Position numbers and translations under genes: made by a program. A DNA stretch of 64,000 nucleotides from the NCBI RefSeq assembly GCF_037479095.1, contig NZ_JBBGZW010000001.1:1364001-1428000 (forward strand), read 5' to 3'. Of the stretch, positions 54,616-62,501 are shown one piece after another. The DNA comes from Pantoea nemavictus (GTDB lineage Bacteria > Pseudomonadota > Gammaproteobacteria > Enterobacterales > Enterobacteriaceae). Each line of letters begins with the position of its first letter. The stretch's first letter is position 1. The notes beneath the pieces were generated by a model. It was not told the origin of the DNA and made no database searches. It saw only the letters and a list, made by a program, of their open reading frames with translations.

Positions 54616-55347
54616 TTAGCTGCCGCGGATCAGGCGATTGCCTGCCTGCACGAGGGTTTCTGCGGCTTTCATCATTTTGATTTGCGCTTCAAACTGGCGG
54701 CTGAGCGACAGGGTTTGCACCATCTCATTCACCGCCGAGACATTACTGGCTTCCAGATGCTGGTTCGCCAGCTGCACGTTTTCGCTGCGCGGCGCGGTGA
54801 GGCGATTCGCCGTCATCCAGCCGTCGTTGTTTTTGCGTAGCTGATTGGTGGGAATATCCACCAGCTTGATGCGCTCGACATCCATCGCCGCCGCCACGTT
54901 GCCATCTTCCGGAATGATGGTGATGGTGCCGTCATCGCCAATCGCGACCTGAGAAAACGGCGGTAGCTGAATCGGGCCGTTCTCGCCGAGCAGCGGTTTG
55001 CCGCTGATGGAGAGGTTGCCCATATCATCGATATCGATGTGGCCGTTACGGGTGTAAAGCTCACGACGACCTTCACGCACCGCAATCAGGCCATCGCCTT
55101 TGATACCAATATCCAGCTCGCGACCGGTTTCCTGCAGCGCACCGTGCGCCATGTTGATGCCGCCATTTTCACTGCGCACCTGATGGCGACTGTTGTAGCC
55201 GCCACCCTCGATTGCCTGGGTAGACGCACGTTCGAGATCGGCGCGAAAGCCTTCGGTATTGGCATTCGCGAGGTTGTTAGCGTGAATCATCTGCTGCGTC
55301 AGGCTGCGATTAGCACCGCTGACGGCGGTATAAATCAGGCGATCCAT
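54616..55347 (-). CDS. flgF: Flagellar proximal rod protein FlgF (LfgF)
   Basis: A 243-residue rod protein starting MDRLIYTAVSGANRSLTQQM with the motif HANNLANANTEGFRADLERA and the C-terminal MVQTLSLSRQFEAQIKMMKA. Two bases after flgE and 13 before flgG. Confidence 0.95.
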   Translation of the reverse strand: MDRLIYTAVSGANRSLTQQMIHANNLANANTEGFRADLERASTQAIEGGGYNSRHQVRSENGGINMAHGALQETGRELDIGIKGDGLIAVREGRRELYTRNGHIDIDDMGNLSISGKPLLGENGPIQLPPFSQVAIGDDGTITIIPEDGNVAAAMDVERIKLVDIPTNQLRKNNDGWMTANRLTAPRSENVQLANQHLEASNVSAVNEMVQTLSLSRQFEAQIKMMKAAETLVQAGNRLIRGS

Positions 55348-55349
55348 AA

Positions 55350-56540
55350 TTACAGCGCCTGGAACAGGGCGTTCATCATCGAATCGTTGGTCGAGATGAC
55401 TTTGGTATTCGCCTGATAGTTACGCTGGGCGCTCATCAGCCCGACCAGCTCTTCGGTCATATCGACGTTAGAACCTTCCAGCGCAAAATTCTGGATGCTG
55501 CCGTTGAGGCCGCTTTTCGGTACGCCCAGCATCGGCTGACCCGACAAGTTGGTGGCCGACCACGCGGTGCCATCTTCGGAGCTCAGGCCGTTGGGATTGC
55601 TGAAGTTAGCCAGCACCAGTTGGCCTTGCAGCATGCGCTCGCCGTTGCTGTAGGTGGCGTAGATCTTGCCGTCATCATCAACCTTTTCACCGGTTTTCTC
55701 ACCGGCGGCAAAGCCGTTTTGGCTATTTTTTGACACGTTAAATTCAGTGCCGTACTGGCTGGTACCGGCGTAGTCCAGTACGATGTCCAGGCCATCGGCA
55801 CCGGCAATGGGTGCGCTAACGTTGATAGCACCGGTTGGTGCCGTCAGAACGCCATTGGTGCTGAATTCCAGTGCCTGGGTTGCCGGCGTGGCGGCCTGGC
55901 CATCGACAAAATAGTGCGCTTCCCATTTGTTCTCGCCGGTTTTGACGAAGTACTGCTCAAGGGTGTGTTCACGACCCAGCGAGTCATACATTTTGCTGGT
56001 GTAGGTGTTGTTGTAGCTGTTGCTGTCGTTCTTATCGAAGGTGGTGACATCGGGCACTTTGGAATTGGCATTCAGGTTGCCGGTGAAGCCGAGGCTATCG
56101 GTGGCTTTAGCCGGAATGCTGCCTGAGGAAATTTTCAGGTCGCCCACCACACCGGTCTGTAACTCACCGTTGGCACCCACTGGATAACCCTGCACGCGTT
56201 TGCCGAGATTGTTGGTCACGAAGCCCTCGCTGTCGGTGCCCATGTAGCCGGCACGCGAGTAACTTACGCTGCCGCTGCTGTCTTTAGTCATAAAGAAGCC
56301 GTTGCCAGCGATGGCCAGGTCAAGGCCACGCGCGGAACCATTTACGCCGCCGTTTTTGCTGATGCTTTGTGAAATACTGCTGACGCCCACGCCCATCGCC
56401 TGGCCGCCGGCATACAGCGAGGCGAATTCCGCACGCATGGATTTGTAGCCAACGGTGCCACCGTTAGCGATGTTGTTACTGATGGCGCTCAGTTGTTGGG
56501 TAACTGCGTTGAGGCCAGAGGTTGCAATGTTAAAGCTCAT
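55350..56540 (-). CDS. flgE: Flagellar hook protein FlgE (LfgE)
   Basis: A 396-residue hook subunit: N-terminal SGLNAVTQQLSAISNNIANG with GTVGYKSMRAEF, long middle domains, and C-terminal EELVGLMSAQRNYQANTKVI. The length is close to E. coli FlgE (402). Confidence 0.95.
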   Translation of the reverse strand: MSFNIATSGLNAVTQQLSAISNNIANGGTVGYKSMRAEFASLYAGGQAMGVGVSSISQSISKNGGVNGSARGLDLAIAGNGFFMTKDSSGSVSYSRAGYMGTDSEGFVTNNLGKRVQGYPVGANGELQTGVVGDLKISSGSIPAKATDSLGFTGNLNANSKVPDVTTFDKNDSNSYNNTYTSKMYDSLGREHTLEQYFVKTGENKWEAHYFVDGQAATPATQALEFSTNGVLTAPTGAINVSAPIAGADGLDIVLDYAGTSQYGTEFNVSKNSQNGFAAGEKTGEKVDDDGKIYATYSNGERMLQGQLVLANFSNPNGLSSEDGTAWSATNLSGQPMLGVPKSGLNGSIQNFALEGSNVDMTEELVGLMSAQRNYQANTKVISTNDSMMNALFQAL

Positions 56541-56551
56541 GGAAAAAATCC

Positions 56552-57262
56552 TTAGGAAAAGCGACGTGATGCGTTCGCGTCGGGAGTAGGTAGCGGCACG
56601 GGGGCCGGATTTTTACTGCTGCCAAATTGACGAATGGTGTTGTATGCCACTTCGCCGAGGCCCGGAATGTTGATCATCGGTGCGCCGGTCTGTGGGTCGA
56701 AACGCACGCTGTTGACGGTGCCGGCGATCTCAATCGGAATCTTGGCTTCCCCCACATCGGTGACCACGCTCAGGGTATATTCGCCATCGGCCAGGCCTAA
56801 CGCTTCAGGATCGATAGTGAAATCGACATCACCCTGCGGCTGTTTGCCCAGCTCCAGCTTGACCTCTTTACCGGCGCTGTCTTTGATGTGCAGGGTGACG
56901 TTTTCTGCCGGATGCTGCAGATTGAGGCGACCCTCAATTTTGTTGCCGTCCACCTGAATCTTGTCGCTGCTGGCAAACACATGCTGCCCCACCAGATTGG
57001 CCATCCCCATCGCCTGCATACTTTCGGCCATGTAGTAGACGCCGGTCATGGTGTCGGTCAGCGTCTGCATCGACTCCATCTGCGACATCATCGACAGCTG
57101 ATTGATGTAATCCGCGCTGTCGGTTGGATTGGTGGGATCCTGGTTCTGGATCTGCGCCACCAGCAGCGTCAGGAACATGCTGCTGGTTCCGCCGTTGCTC
57201 TGCGGCGTCTGGCCGTAGTTGTCAACGCCATTGCTGCTGTTGTTAACGTTATTCACGCTCAT
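56552..57262 (-). CDS. flgD: Flagellar hook cap protein FlgD (LfgD)
   Basis: A 236-residue hook scaffold protein with the N-terminal signature FLTLLVAQIQNQDPTNPTDS and INQLSMMSQMESMQ, and a C-terminal Ig/Tudor-like part. It caps the growing hook and is discarded afterwards. Two bases after flgC. Confidence 0.93.
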   Translation of the reverse strand: MSVNNVNNSSNGVDNYGQTPQSNGGTSSMFLTLLVAQIQNQDPTNPTDSADYINQLSMMSQMESMQTLTDTMTGVYYMAESMQAMGMANLVGQHVFASSDKIQVDGNKIEGRLNLQHPAENVTLHIKDSAGKEVKLELGKQPQGDVDFTIDPEALGLADGEYTLSVVTDVGEAKIPIEIAGTVNSVRFDPQTGAPMINIPGLGEVAYNTIRQFGSSKNPAPVPLPTPDANASRRFS

Positions 57263-57264
57263 AC

Positions 57265-57690
57265 TTAGGCTTCTCCCAGACGTAACAGGCTTTGCTGCAT
57301 GCTTTTCACGCTGTTCAGTACTTCCACATTGGTTTCGAAATTGCGCGAAGCGGACATCATGTCGGCCATCTCTTCGACGGTATTAATGTCGGGATAGAAG
57401 ACATGGCCCTGGGCGTTGGCCAGCGGATTGCCCGGCTCATAGCGGCGCACCGCCGTGCCGGTTTCCACCACGTCCAGCACCTGCACGCGCGCGCCTGCCA
57501 TGGCGGGTGAATCCATCAGCTGGCTGTTTTGATAAATCGCGGCAAACACAGGACGGCGCGCCTTGTAGGTCGCGGCTTCGCTGGCAGCCGGTGATTCCGC
57601 GTTGGCCAGGTTACTGGCGATGGTGTTCAGGCGGACGGTTTGTGCCGTCATCGCTGAACCCGAAACGCGATAGATATCGTTGAAAGACAA
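57265..57690 (-). CDS. flgC: Flagellar rod protein FlgC (LfgC)
   Basis: A 141-residue rod protein with TVRLNTIASNLANAESPAAS near the N-terminus and SASRNFETNVEVLNSVKSMQ at the C-terminus. Two bases after flgB. Confidence 0.95.
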   Translation of the reverse strand: MSFNDIYRVSGSAMTAQTVRLNTIASNLANAESPAASEAATYKARRPVFAAIYQNSQLMDSPAMAGARVQVLDVVETGTAVRRYEPGNPLANAQGHVFYPDINTVEEMADMMSASRNFETNVEVLNSVKSMQQSLLRLGEA

Positions 57691-57692
57691 AA

Positions 57693-58043
57693 TTATTTCC
57701 CTTCAATGGCCTGCTTCAGGCCGATAAATTTGCTGCTGAGAAATTGCAGGCTGGTTTGGTAATCCAGCGAGTTTTTCGAGAACTCGGCCTGCTCAACGTC
57801 CAGCGCCACGGTGTTGCCATCGGACGATGGTTGATACGGCACGCGATACTGAATATCTGGCGAAGAAGTGAACGAACTTTTCAGCATTGAACGTTGCATC
57901 TCAGCGGCAAAATCAATATCTTTAGCCTGGTAATTCGGGGTATCCACATTTGCCAGGTTGGCCGTTAACAGCTCTGCTCGCGAAAGTCGAAGCTGTAAGG
58001 CGGCGGGATGTACCCCCAGCGCTTTGTCAAAACTTATCCCCAT
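57693..58043 (-). CDS. flgB: Flagellar rod protein FlgB (LfgB)
   Basis: A 116-residue rod protein with LTANLANVDTPNYQAKDIDF. First gene of the flgBCDEFGHIJ(KL) operon on the minus strand, read from the sigma-54 promoter at 58081-58096; AGGAAC precedes the ATG. Confidence 0.95.
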   Translation of the reverse strand: MGISFDKALGVHPAALQLRLSRAELLTANLANVDTPNYQAKDIDFAAEMQRSMLKSSFTSSPDIQYRVPYQPSSDGNTVALDVEQAEFSKNSLDYQTSLQFLSSKFIGLKQAIEGK

Positions 58044-58080
58044 GTGGTGTTCCTCATCAGTTGCGATTCACACGCTCTTA

Positions 58081-58096
58081 AGCAAACAGCGTGCCA
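58081..58096 (-). promoter_or_regulatory. Sigma-54 promoter of the flgB operon
   Basis: On the minus strand TGGCACGCTGTTTGCT, a perfect -24/-12 match, 38 bases upstream of the flgB start. It differs from the lafB promoter by one base in the whole 16-mer. In lateral systems such promoters are driven by the activator LafK, which is not in this window. Confidence 0.9.
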
Positions 58097-58127
58097 ACTT
58101 TTAAATCATTGATTTGGTGAGAATTAC

Positions 58128-58892
58128 ATGAACACAATGCGTCCTACCGGGAAGTCACTTTTCCGCCTGATTCCGCTTAGCCTGCTGTTTTTATCAACGC
58201 AGATTTTTGCCGCACCTGAAGCGCAAACCGCGCGGAAGCAGATCTACAATCAGGCGGTTGCCAACGCCACGGCCGACATTCAGCGCACCGCCAAACAAAA
58301 AGGCTGGAAAGACTTCAGCAGCAAACTCAACGTCTTTATTCCCACCGAAGTCAGCCGCTTTCAGCGCTGTGCGCGCCCCTTAACCTCCGCCTTGCCGGCT
58401 GGCGATCGTTTGGATTTGGCACGTCTGCGTTACGACATTCGCTGTGATGGGCCGAACGGCTGGGAGATTGCCGTGACGGTGAAACCGGATGTCTATTTGC
58501 CGATTCTGGTGGCAAAAAACACCCTGGATCGCGGTCGCCAGCTGGCCGCCAGCGATGTGGAAATTAAGAAGCGCAACGTGGTCGGCCTGCGTGATGGCTT
58601 TATGACCAAGCCGGATGAGGCGATCGGATTTACGCTGAAGAAGCGGGTGCGTGAGCTGCAGGCCATCGCCCCGGCGCATCTTGATCAACCGGTGATGATC
58701 GAACGCGGCCAGCAGGTGGTGATGATTGCCGAGCAGGATGGCGTGCAGGCCAGGATGATGGGCGAAGCGTTAAAGAAAGGCCGTAAAGGCGACATCATTA
58801 AGGTGCGTAATCTGCAGAGCCAGCGCGTGGTTAGCGCGCGGGTGGACGATCGCGGCGTGGTGCGCATGCTGGTGGCGCCCGGCACGCCCTAA
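58128..58892 (+). CDS. flgA: P-ring assembly chaperone FlgA (LfgA)
   Basis: A 254-residue precursor with a Sec signal peptide (cleavage after IFAA region) and a C-terminal SAF domain (DVYLPILVAKNTLDRGRQLA, DVEIKKRNVVGLRDGFMTKP, GDIIKVRNLQSQRVVSARVD). It chaperones FlgI in the periplasm. Divergent from flgB and upstream of flgM. Confidence 0.92.
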   Translation: MNTMRPTGKSLFRLIPLSLLFLSTQIFAAPEAQTARKQIYNQAVANATADIQRTAKQKGWKDFSSKLNVFIPTEVSRFQRCARPLTSALPAGDRLDLARLRYDIRCDGPNGWEIAVTVKPDVYLPILVAKNTLDRGRQLAASDVEIKKRNVVGLRDGFMTKPDEAIGFTLKKRVRELQAIAPAHLDQPVMIERGQQVVMIAEQDGVQARMMGEALKKGRKGDIIKVRNLQSQRVVSARVDDRGVVRMLVAPGTP

Positions 58893-58901
58893 AAGCGGAA
58901 T

Positions 58902-58929
58902 TTAAGTTTCCGCGCAGCAGTGTCGTTGT
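58902..58929 (+). promoter_or_regulatory. Possible sigma-28 promoter of flgMN
   Basis: TTAAGTTT matches the -35 TAAAGTTT at seven of eight positions. The -10 candidate GTCGTTGT, 12 bases downstream, is poor. Tentative. Confidence 0.25.
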
Positions 58930-58966
58930 GCTGGGGTATGCCGTAATCGACCCGAGACACTTAACC

Positions 58967-59245
58967 ATGAAAATCACCCGTAATGAGACTGGCGTTGCGC
59001 CAGTTGCTAAACCTGTCACTGCCGCCCTTAACGATGCGCCTGCTGCGGCGAAGAGCGATCGCGCCGCTGCGCGCAGTGACAACGCCGCCCAGGGCCCCAT
59101 GCAGACTGCGCAACAGCAGCTGCGTGAGATGCCAGAAGTGGACGCGACTTTTGTTAGCGCCATGCAGGACGCGCTGAAAGCAGGCCGTTTGCAGGTAGAC
59201 ACCGACGCGCTGGCACAGGCGATGATGGACTTTTATCGCTCATGA
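58967..59245 (+). CDS. flgM: Anti-sigma-28 factor FlgM (LfgM)
   Basis: A 92-residue protein from ATG 58967 (MKITRNETGVAPVAKPVT); the formal GTG at 58928 adds 13 unlike residues. The N-terminal half is disordered and Ala-rich, the C-terminal half is the sigma-binding helix region (MPEVDATFVSAMQDALKAGR, LQVDTDALAQAMMDFYRS). It would hold LafS until the hook is complete and it is exported. Overlaps flgN by four bases. Confidence 0.92.
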   Translation: MKITRNETGVAPVAKPVTAALNDAPAAAKSDRAAARSDNAAQGPMQTAQQQLREMPEVDATFVSAMQDALKAGRLQVDTDALAQAMMDFYRS

Positions 59246-59670
59246 CCAGCACCGCAGAACGGGTAAAAACGCTGCTGCGCGATATCAAGCAGGATACGCA
59301 GCACTACGATGCGCTAACGGCACTGCTGCAGCAGCAGCGTGAGGCGATGATCGCCTGTGATGCGGCGAATCTGCACACAGTGAATGAGCAACTGCTGGCG
59401 ATTTATCAGCAGCTGCACGGATCATCCCAGCGTCGCAGCGAAACGCTGCAGGCGCTGAAGCTGGCTTCAGATAGCCGCGGAGTGACTCAGCTGCTGCCCT
59501 ACTTGCCGGCTTCCCTGGCGCAGCAAGCTGAAAGCTGGTGGCGCACGCTGGAACTCAGCGCATTAGCCTGCCAGCAGATGAACGAACGCAACGGTTTATT
59601 GCTCTCCATGCAGCAGGAAACGCTCAGTTCATTAACCGGCCAGCCGCACAACTTTCTCTATCAGCGCTAA
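59242..59670 (+). CDS. flgN: Flagellar export chaperone FlgN (LfgN)
   Basis: A 142-residue helical protein starting MTSTAERVKTLLRDIKQDTQ, with ALTALLQQQREAMIACDAAN and ending TGQPHNFLYQR. FlgN escorts the hook-associated proteins FlgK and FlgL to the export gate. Last gene of flgAMN; a terminator follows. Confidence 0.9.
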   Translation: MTSTAERVKTLLRDIKQDTQHYDALTALLQQQREAMIACDAANLHTVNEQLLAIYQQLHGSSQRRSETLQALKLASDSRGVTQLLPYLPASLAQQAESWWRTLELSALACQQMNERNGLLLSMQQETLSSLTGQPHNFLYQR

Positions 59671-59681
59671 TCGCACCAGCC

Positions 59682-59713
59682 AAAAAAAAGTCGCCCTTCC
59701 CGGCGACTTTTTT
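59682..59713. terminator. Terminator between flgN and the FliB-like gene
   Basis: AAAAAAGTCGCC-CTTCC-CGGCGACTTTTTT, strong stem with A and T runs on both sides. A second stem (CGGGTCG...CGACCCG, 59740-59763) lies between it and the FliB-like gene and may stop transcription on the minus strand. Confidence 0.9.
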
Positions 59714-59768
59714 GTTTTCTGCGGCGCGTAAAGACAAAACGGGTCGCCACAAAGGACGACCCGTTCGA

Positions 59769-60671
59769 TTATTTCAGCAACGACAACCCAATCAGCAGCG
59801 CATTTTCTTCGCTCAGCGCTGGCAGCGACTGACGCTGCCAGGCGGCGAACAGCGCAGCCAGCGTCTCATCATCCAGATCGCACTGCTCGGTCAGCAACAG
59901 GCTGATAATCACCTGCATGCCAAAAACCCGCTGGCACAGCGTAAGGAACGCGGTTTCCCACTGCGCATCCGCGCTGCCTGGGAAGACACCGTGATAAGCG
60001 TTCCATAACAGATAGTTACGCCATACCTGACTCTTCTGCAGCATAAACGCCTGCACCTGAGCATCGTCACGCAGTTCACTCAGCAACGGCAACAGCTGCG
60101 CATCGCTCAGCATGGCGAGCTCATTTAACTTCATCACCAGCGTCATTCCGGTTAAAGGATCGAGATCGGCATCCAGCTCAACCTGCGCCAGCTGACGCAA
60201 CGCCGCCAGCGGATAAACATCGATGGCCGGTAACGTGGCGAACGCTTCCGCCAGCAGGCCGCTGTTCATCAGCATCAGCAGCTCTTCACCGACCTGCTGA
60301 ATCTCCTCCGGTTGCTGCAGCGACTGACATTTACTCACCAATACGCCGGTGGCATACAGCTTCTCCGCCAGCGGTGCATCCTCATTCCCCAGCATGAAAA
60401 TCGCCTGCTGATTCAGCACCTGCAGACGCGTGCAGAGCGCTGGCGCATCCTGGGCAGCGGCAAGCGTATGCTGCAAGGCGAAGGCATGGTGATCAAATAA
60501 AATGGCGGATGCCGCGCTATCGCAGCTCAGCTCGGCGCTGGCGCGCTGCTCTTCACGCCAGCGCAGTTGGCGCAGCGGCTTGTCACCGTTGCACCCTGCA
60601 CATTGGCAGTTCCAGGGCTGCGCCTGGATGCGCGTGACATATTCCGGGGTATAACTGTTTGCGGTATTCAT
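59769..60671 (-). CDS. FliB-like flagellin modification protein, reduced N-terminus
   Basis: A 300-residue protein with distant likeness to flagellin lysine N-methylase FliB (about 400 residues). The matching marks are an N-terminal cysteine group (YTPEYVTRIQAQPWNCQCAGC, with Cys22, Cys24 and Cys27), the AELSCDSAASAILFD segment, corresponding to LSCPEAARLAL of FliB, and QAIFMLGNEDAPLAEKLYATG, corresponding to the conserved helix after it. The stretch between the two cysteine groups is very short, so part of the usual catalytic N-terminal region is missing. It starts inside the stop of the glycosyltransferase gene (ATGA overlap). Alternatives: an unrelated Cys-rich protein. Confidence is moderate. 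Confidence 0.5.
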   Translation of the reverse strand: MNTANSYTPEYVTRIQAQPWNCQCAGCNGDKPLRQLRWREEQRASAELSCDSAASAILFDHHAFALQHTLAAAQDAPALCTRLQVLNQQAIFMLGNEDAPLAEKLYATGVLVSKCQSLQQPEEIQQVGEELLMLMNSGLLAEAFATLPAIDVYPLAALRQLAQVELDADLDPLTGMTLVMKLNELAMLSDAQLLPLLSELRDDAQVQAFMLQKSQVWRNYLLWNAYHGVFPGSADAQWETAFLTLCQRVFGMQVIISLLLTEQCDLDDETLAALFAAWQRQSLPALSEENALLIGLSLLK

Positions 60672-62053
60672 TGTGGCTCCTGTGCACCGACGTGCGGTAC
60701 GACACCTAATTTACGGAAAAAGCGCGCCGTACATGCCTGCCCATCGTCGTCTTCGCTACGGAAAAACATGCTGGGGTAAAGGGCAAACCAGCGCAGGTCT
60801 GCGGTATTGAGATAACCAGCTTTCGCCAGTTGATCCTGTAAACGTTCGATTAATGGTGCATAGGCTTGCTGATTAACGCAGCAGGCCAAATGCGGCAGTG
60901 ATTGCACGCTGGCGCTGATCACGCCCGGCAGCTGGGTCAGAATGTTGCCGGCCTCGATTTCGGCGGCCAGATGAAAACCATCCCAGCTGATGTGCTTGAG
61001 CGCGCGCAGCAGGCGGTTAAGCGCATCAATACAACGCTGCTGACGTACCCAATCGAGACGGCTGTCCAGCAGCAGATAGTTCGGCCAGTTCTCACGTTGG
61101 GCACGCTGCGTGACGGCCAAATGCGTCAGCCGCGCGTCCCCTTCCACCGGCGCCATGCATTCCACCTGCGCGGCCGATAAACCGGCAGCCAGCAGCTTGT
61201 GGTTGAAGGCTGACAGCAAGGCGTCGTCCTCACCCACCAGTACGACGCGATGGAAAAACATCCAGTCCGGCTGCTGCGATAGCGGTGCCTGATGCAGGCG
61301 CTGATAAAATTTGCGCACAAATGCGTCGGGCACCGCCTCGTCCAGTGTGATGTGCTGCGCTTCACAACTGCCCAGCACAAAGTCTTTATCGAAGGTATTG
61401 CTGCTGTGCGAGACGCAGAGAATCGAGCGCCACGGATCGAGCAGCAGCACCGGCGCGGTAAAATTGTGGGTAAAGCCCTGCTCTTCGCCGAGGGTGGCGC
61501 TGTCGTCGTAACGGTGCTTTTTCAGGAAGTTACGATGATAGGCAAAGGTGCCGTTCAGCACGTTGCGTTTACCCTGGTCGCTGCTCATAAAGATGCGGTT
61601 AACGTGGCTGTACCAGATAGGAATCACGTGGCAACCGGCAAACAGCGCATTGTGACGGCGCATCTCGTTGATGGTGTAACTGAGCTTATCGGGACGATAG
61701 AAGTCATCATCGTCCATGCAAACAATGTATTCACCGCGCGCCAGCTCATTGACCCGATTACGTTTGGCACCAATGGTGAGGCGTTCGCTGAGATGGTAAT
61801 AGCGAATCAGCTCCGGGTGCGGTGCATAGCGCGTCAGCGTGGCGACCAGCTCAGCACTGCTCTCGGCTGAATCATCCAGAATCACCAGTTCACGGCGATC
61901 GGCCGGATAATCCTGATACTGGAACATATAGAGCAGATAAGGCAGAAACGCGCGGCGATTCCAGGTTGGCGTGACAACGCTAATAAACGGCAGCTCGCCC
62001 TGTTTGAGCGGCTGGCGTTTGGCCATCAGCTGGGTAAAGAGCGGGTTGTTCAT
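60668..62053 (-). CDS. Two-domain glycosyltransferase (GT2 plus GT25-like) of the flagellar locus
   Basis: A 461-residue protein from ATG 62053, which overlaps the fliJ stop (ATGA); an upstream frame to 62188 runs antisense-like through fliJ and is rejected. The N-terminal half is a GT-A family 2 domain: FISVVTPTWNRRAFLPYLLY, VILDDSAESSAELV, LTIGAKRNRVNELARGEYIV and the nucleotide-sugar metal motif MDDDDFYRPD. The C-terminal half (about 250-461) resembles GT25 domains (RAQRENWPNYLLLDSRLDWV, HISWDGFHLAAEI, ACCVNQQAYAPLIERL), but the usual Leu-Glu-Asp-Asp is changed to Leu-Asp-Ser-Arg. It probably glycosylates lateral flagellin; acceptor and sugar unknown. Confidence 0.75.
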   Translation of the reverse strand: MNNPLFTQLMAKRQPLKQGELPFISVVTPTWNRRAFLPYLLYMFQYQDYPADRRELVILDDSAESSAELVATLTRYAPHPELIRYYHLSERLTIGAKRNRVNELARGEYIVCMDDDDFYRPDKLSYTINEMRRHNALFAGCHVIPIWYSHVNRIFMSSDQGKRNVLNGTFAYHRNFLKKHRYDDSATLGEEQGFTHNFTAPVLLLDPWRSILCVSHSSNTFDKDFVLGSCEAQHITLDEAVPDAFVRKFYQRLHQAPLSQQPDWMFFHRVVLVGEDDALLSAFNHKLLAAGLSAAQVECMAPVEGDARLTHLAVTQRAQRENWPNYLLLDSRLDWVRQQRCIDALNRLLRALKHISWDGFHLAAEIEAGNILTQLPGVISASVQSLPHLACCVNQQAYAPLIERLQDQLAKAGYLNTADLRWFALYPSMFFRSEDDDGQACTARFFRKLGVVPHVGAQEPQ

Positions 62054-62493
62054 GCAAATTTTCTCCGGTTGCGCAGCCAACACTGCATCGCCTGGGCATC
62101 GGTGAGCTTCTGCTGCTGCTGCTGACGCGCCTGCATCAGCGCCTGCTGCTGCTGCTCCAGCACCAGCGATACAGTTTTCTCCTGACACGCGTGGCTGATC
62201 AGTTCAGATTGCAACGCATCCTGCTGTTTTTCTGCCAGCGCCGACGCCTGGGTTTGCCAGGCGATCACCCGCTGAATATTGGCTTTGTAGCGCGCCAGAT
62301 TGCTGAGCTGCGTGGCATCCGCCACTTCTGCGCCGGTGCCGCTGCCTAAACGGTTTAGCGCCGAGATATTATTCTGATAGCGCAACACCAGCTGTTTTTG
62401 CTGCGCCAGCTGGCTACTCAGATCGTTCACTTTGCGTTCGCGCATCTCACGCAGCTGCGTCAGGGTGGCGATCATTTTCTGTTTTCTGATCAT
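62050..62493 (-). CDS. fliJ: Flagellar export protein FliJ (LfiJ)
   Basis: A 147-residue coiled-coil protein starting MIRKQKMIATLTQLREMRER, with VNDLSSQLAQQKQLVLRYQN and a Gln-rich second helix (SLVLEQQQQALMQARQQQQQ). It links the FliI ATPase to the export gate. Downstream of fliI and coupled to the glycosyltransferase gene. An ATG seven codons later is an alternative start. Confidence 0.87.
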   Translation of the reverse strand: MIRKQKMIATLTQLREMRERKVNDLSSQLAQQKQLVLRYQNNISALNRLGSGTGAEVADATQLSNLARYKANIQRVIAWQTQASALAEKQQDALQSELISHACQEKTVSLVLEQQQQALMQARQQQQQKLTDAQAMQCWLRNRRKFA

Positions 62494-62501
62494 GACTGGC
62501 C

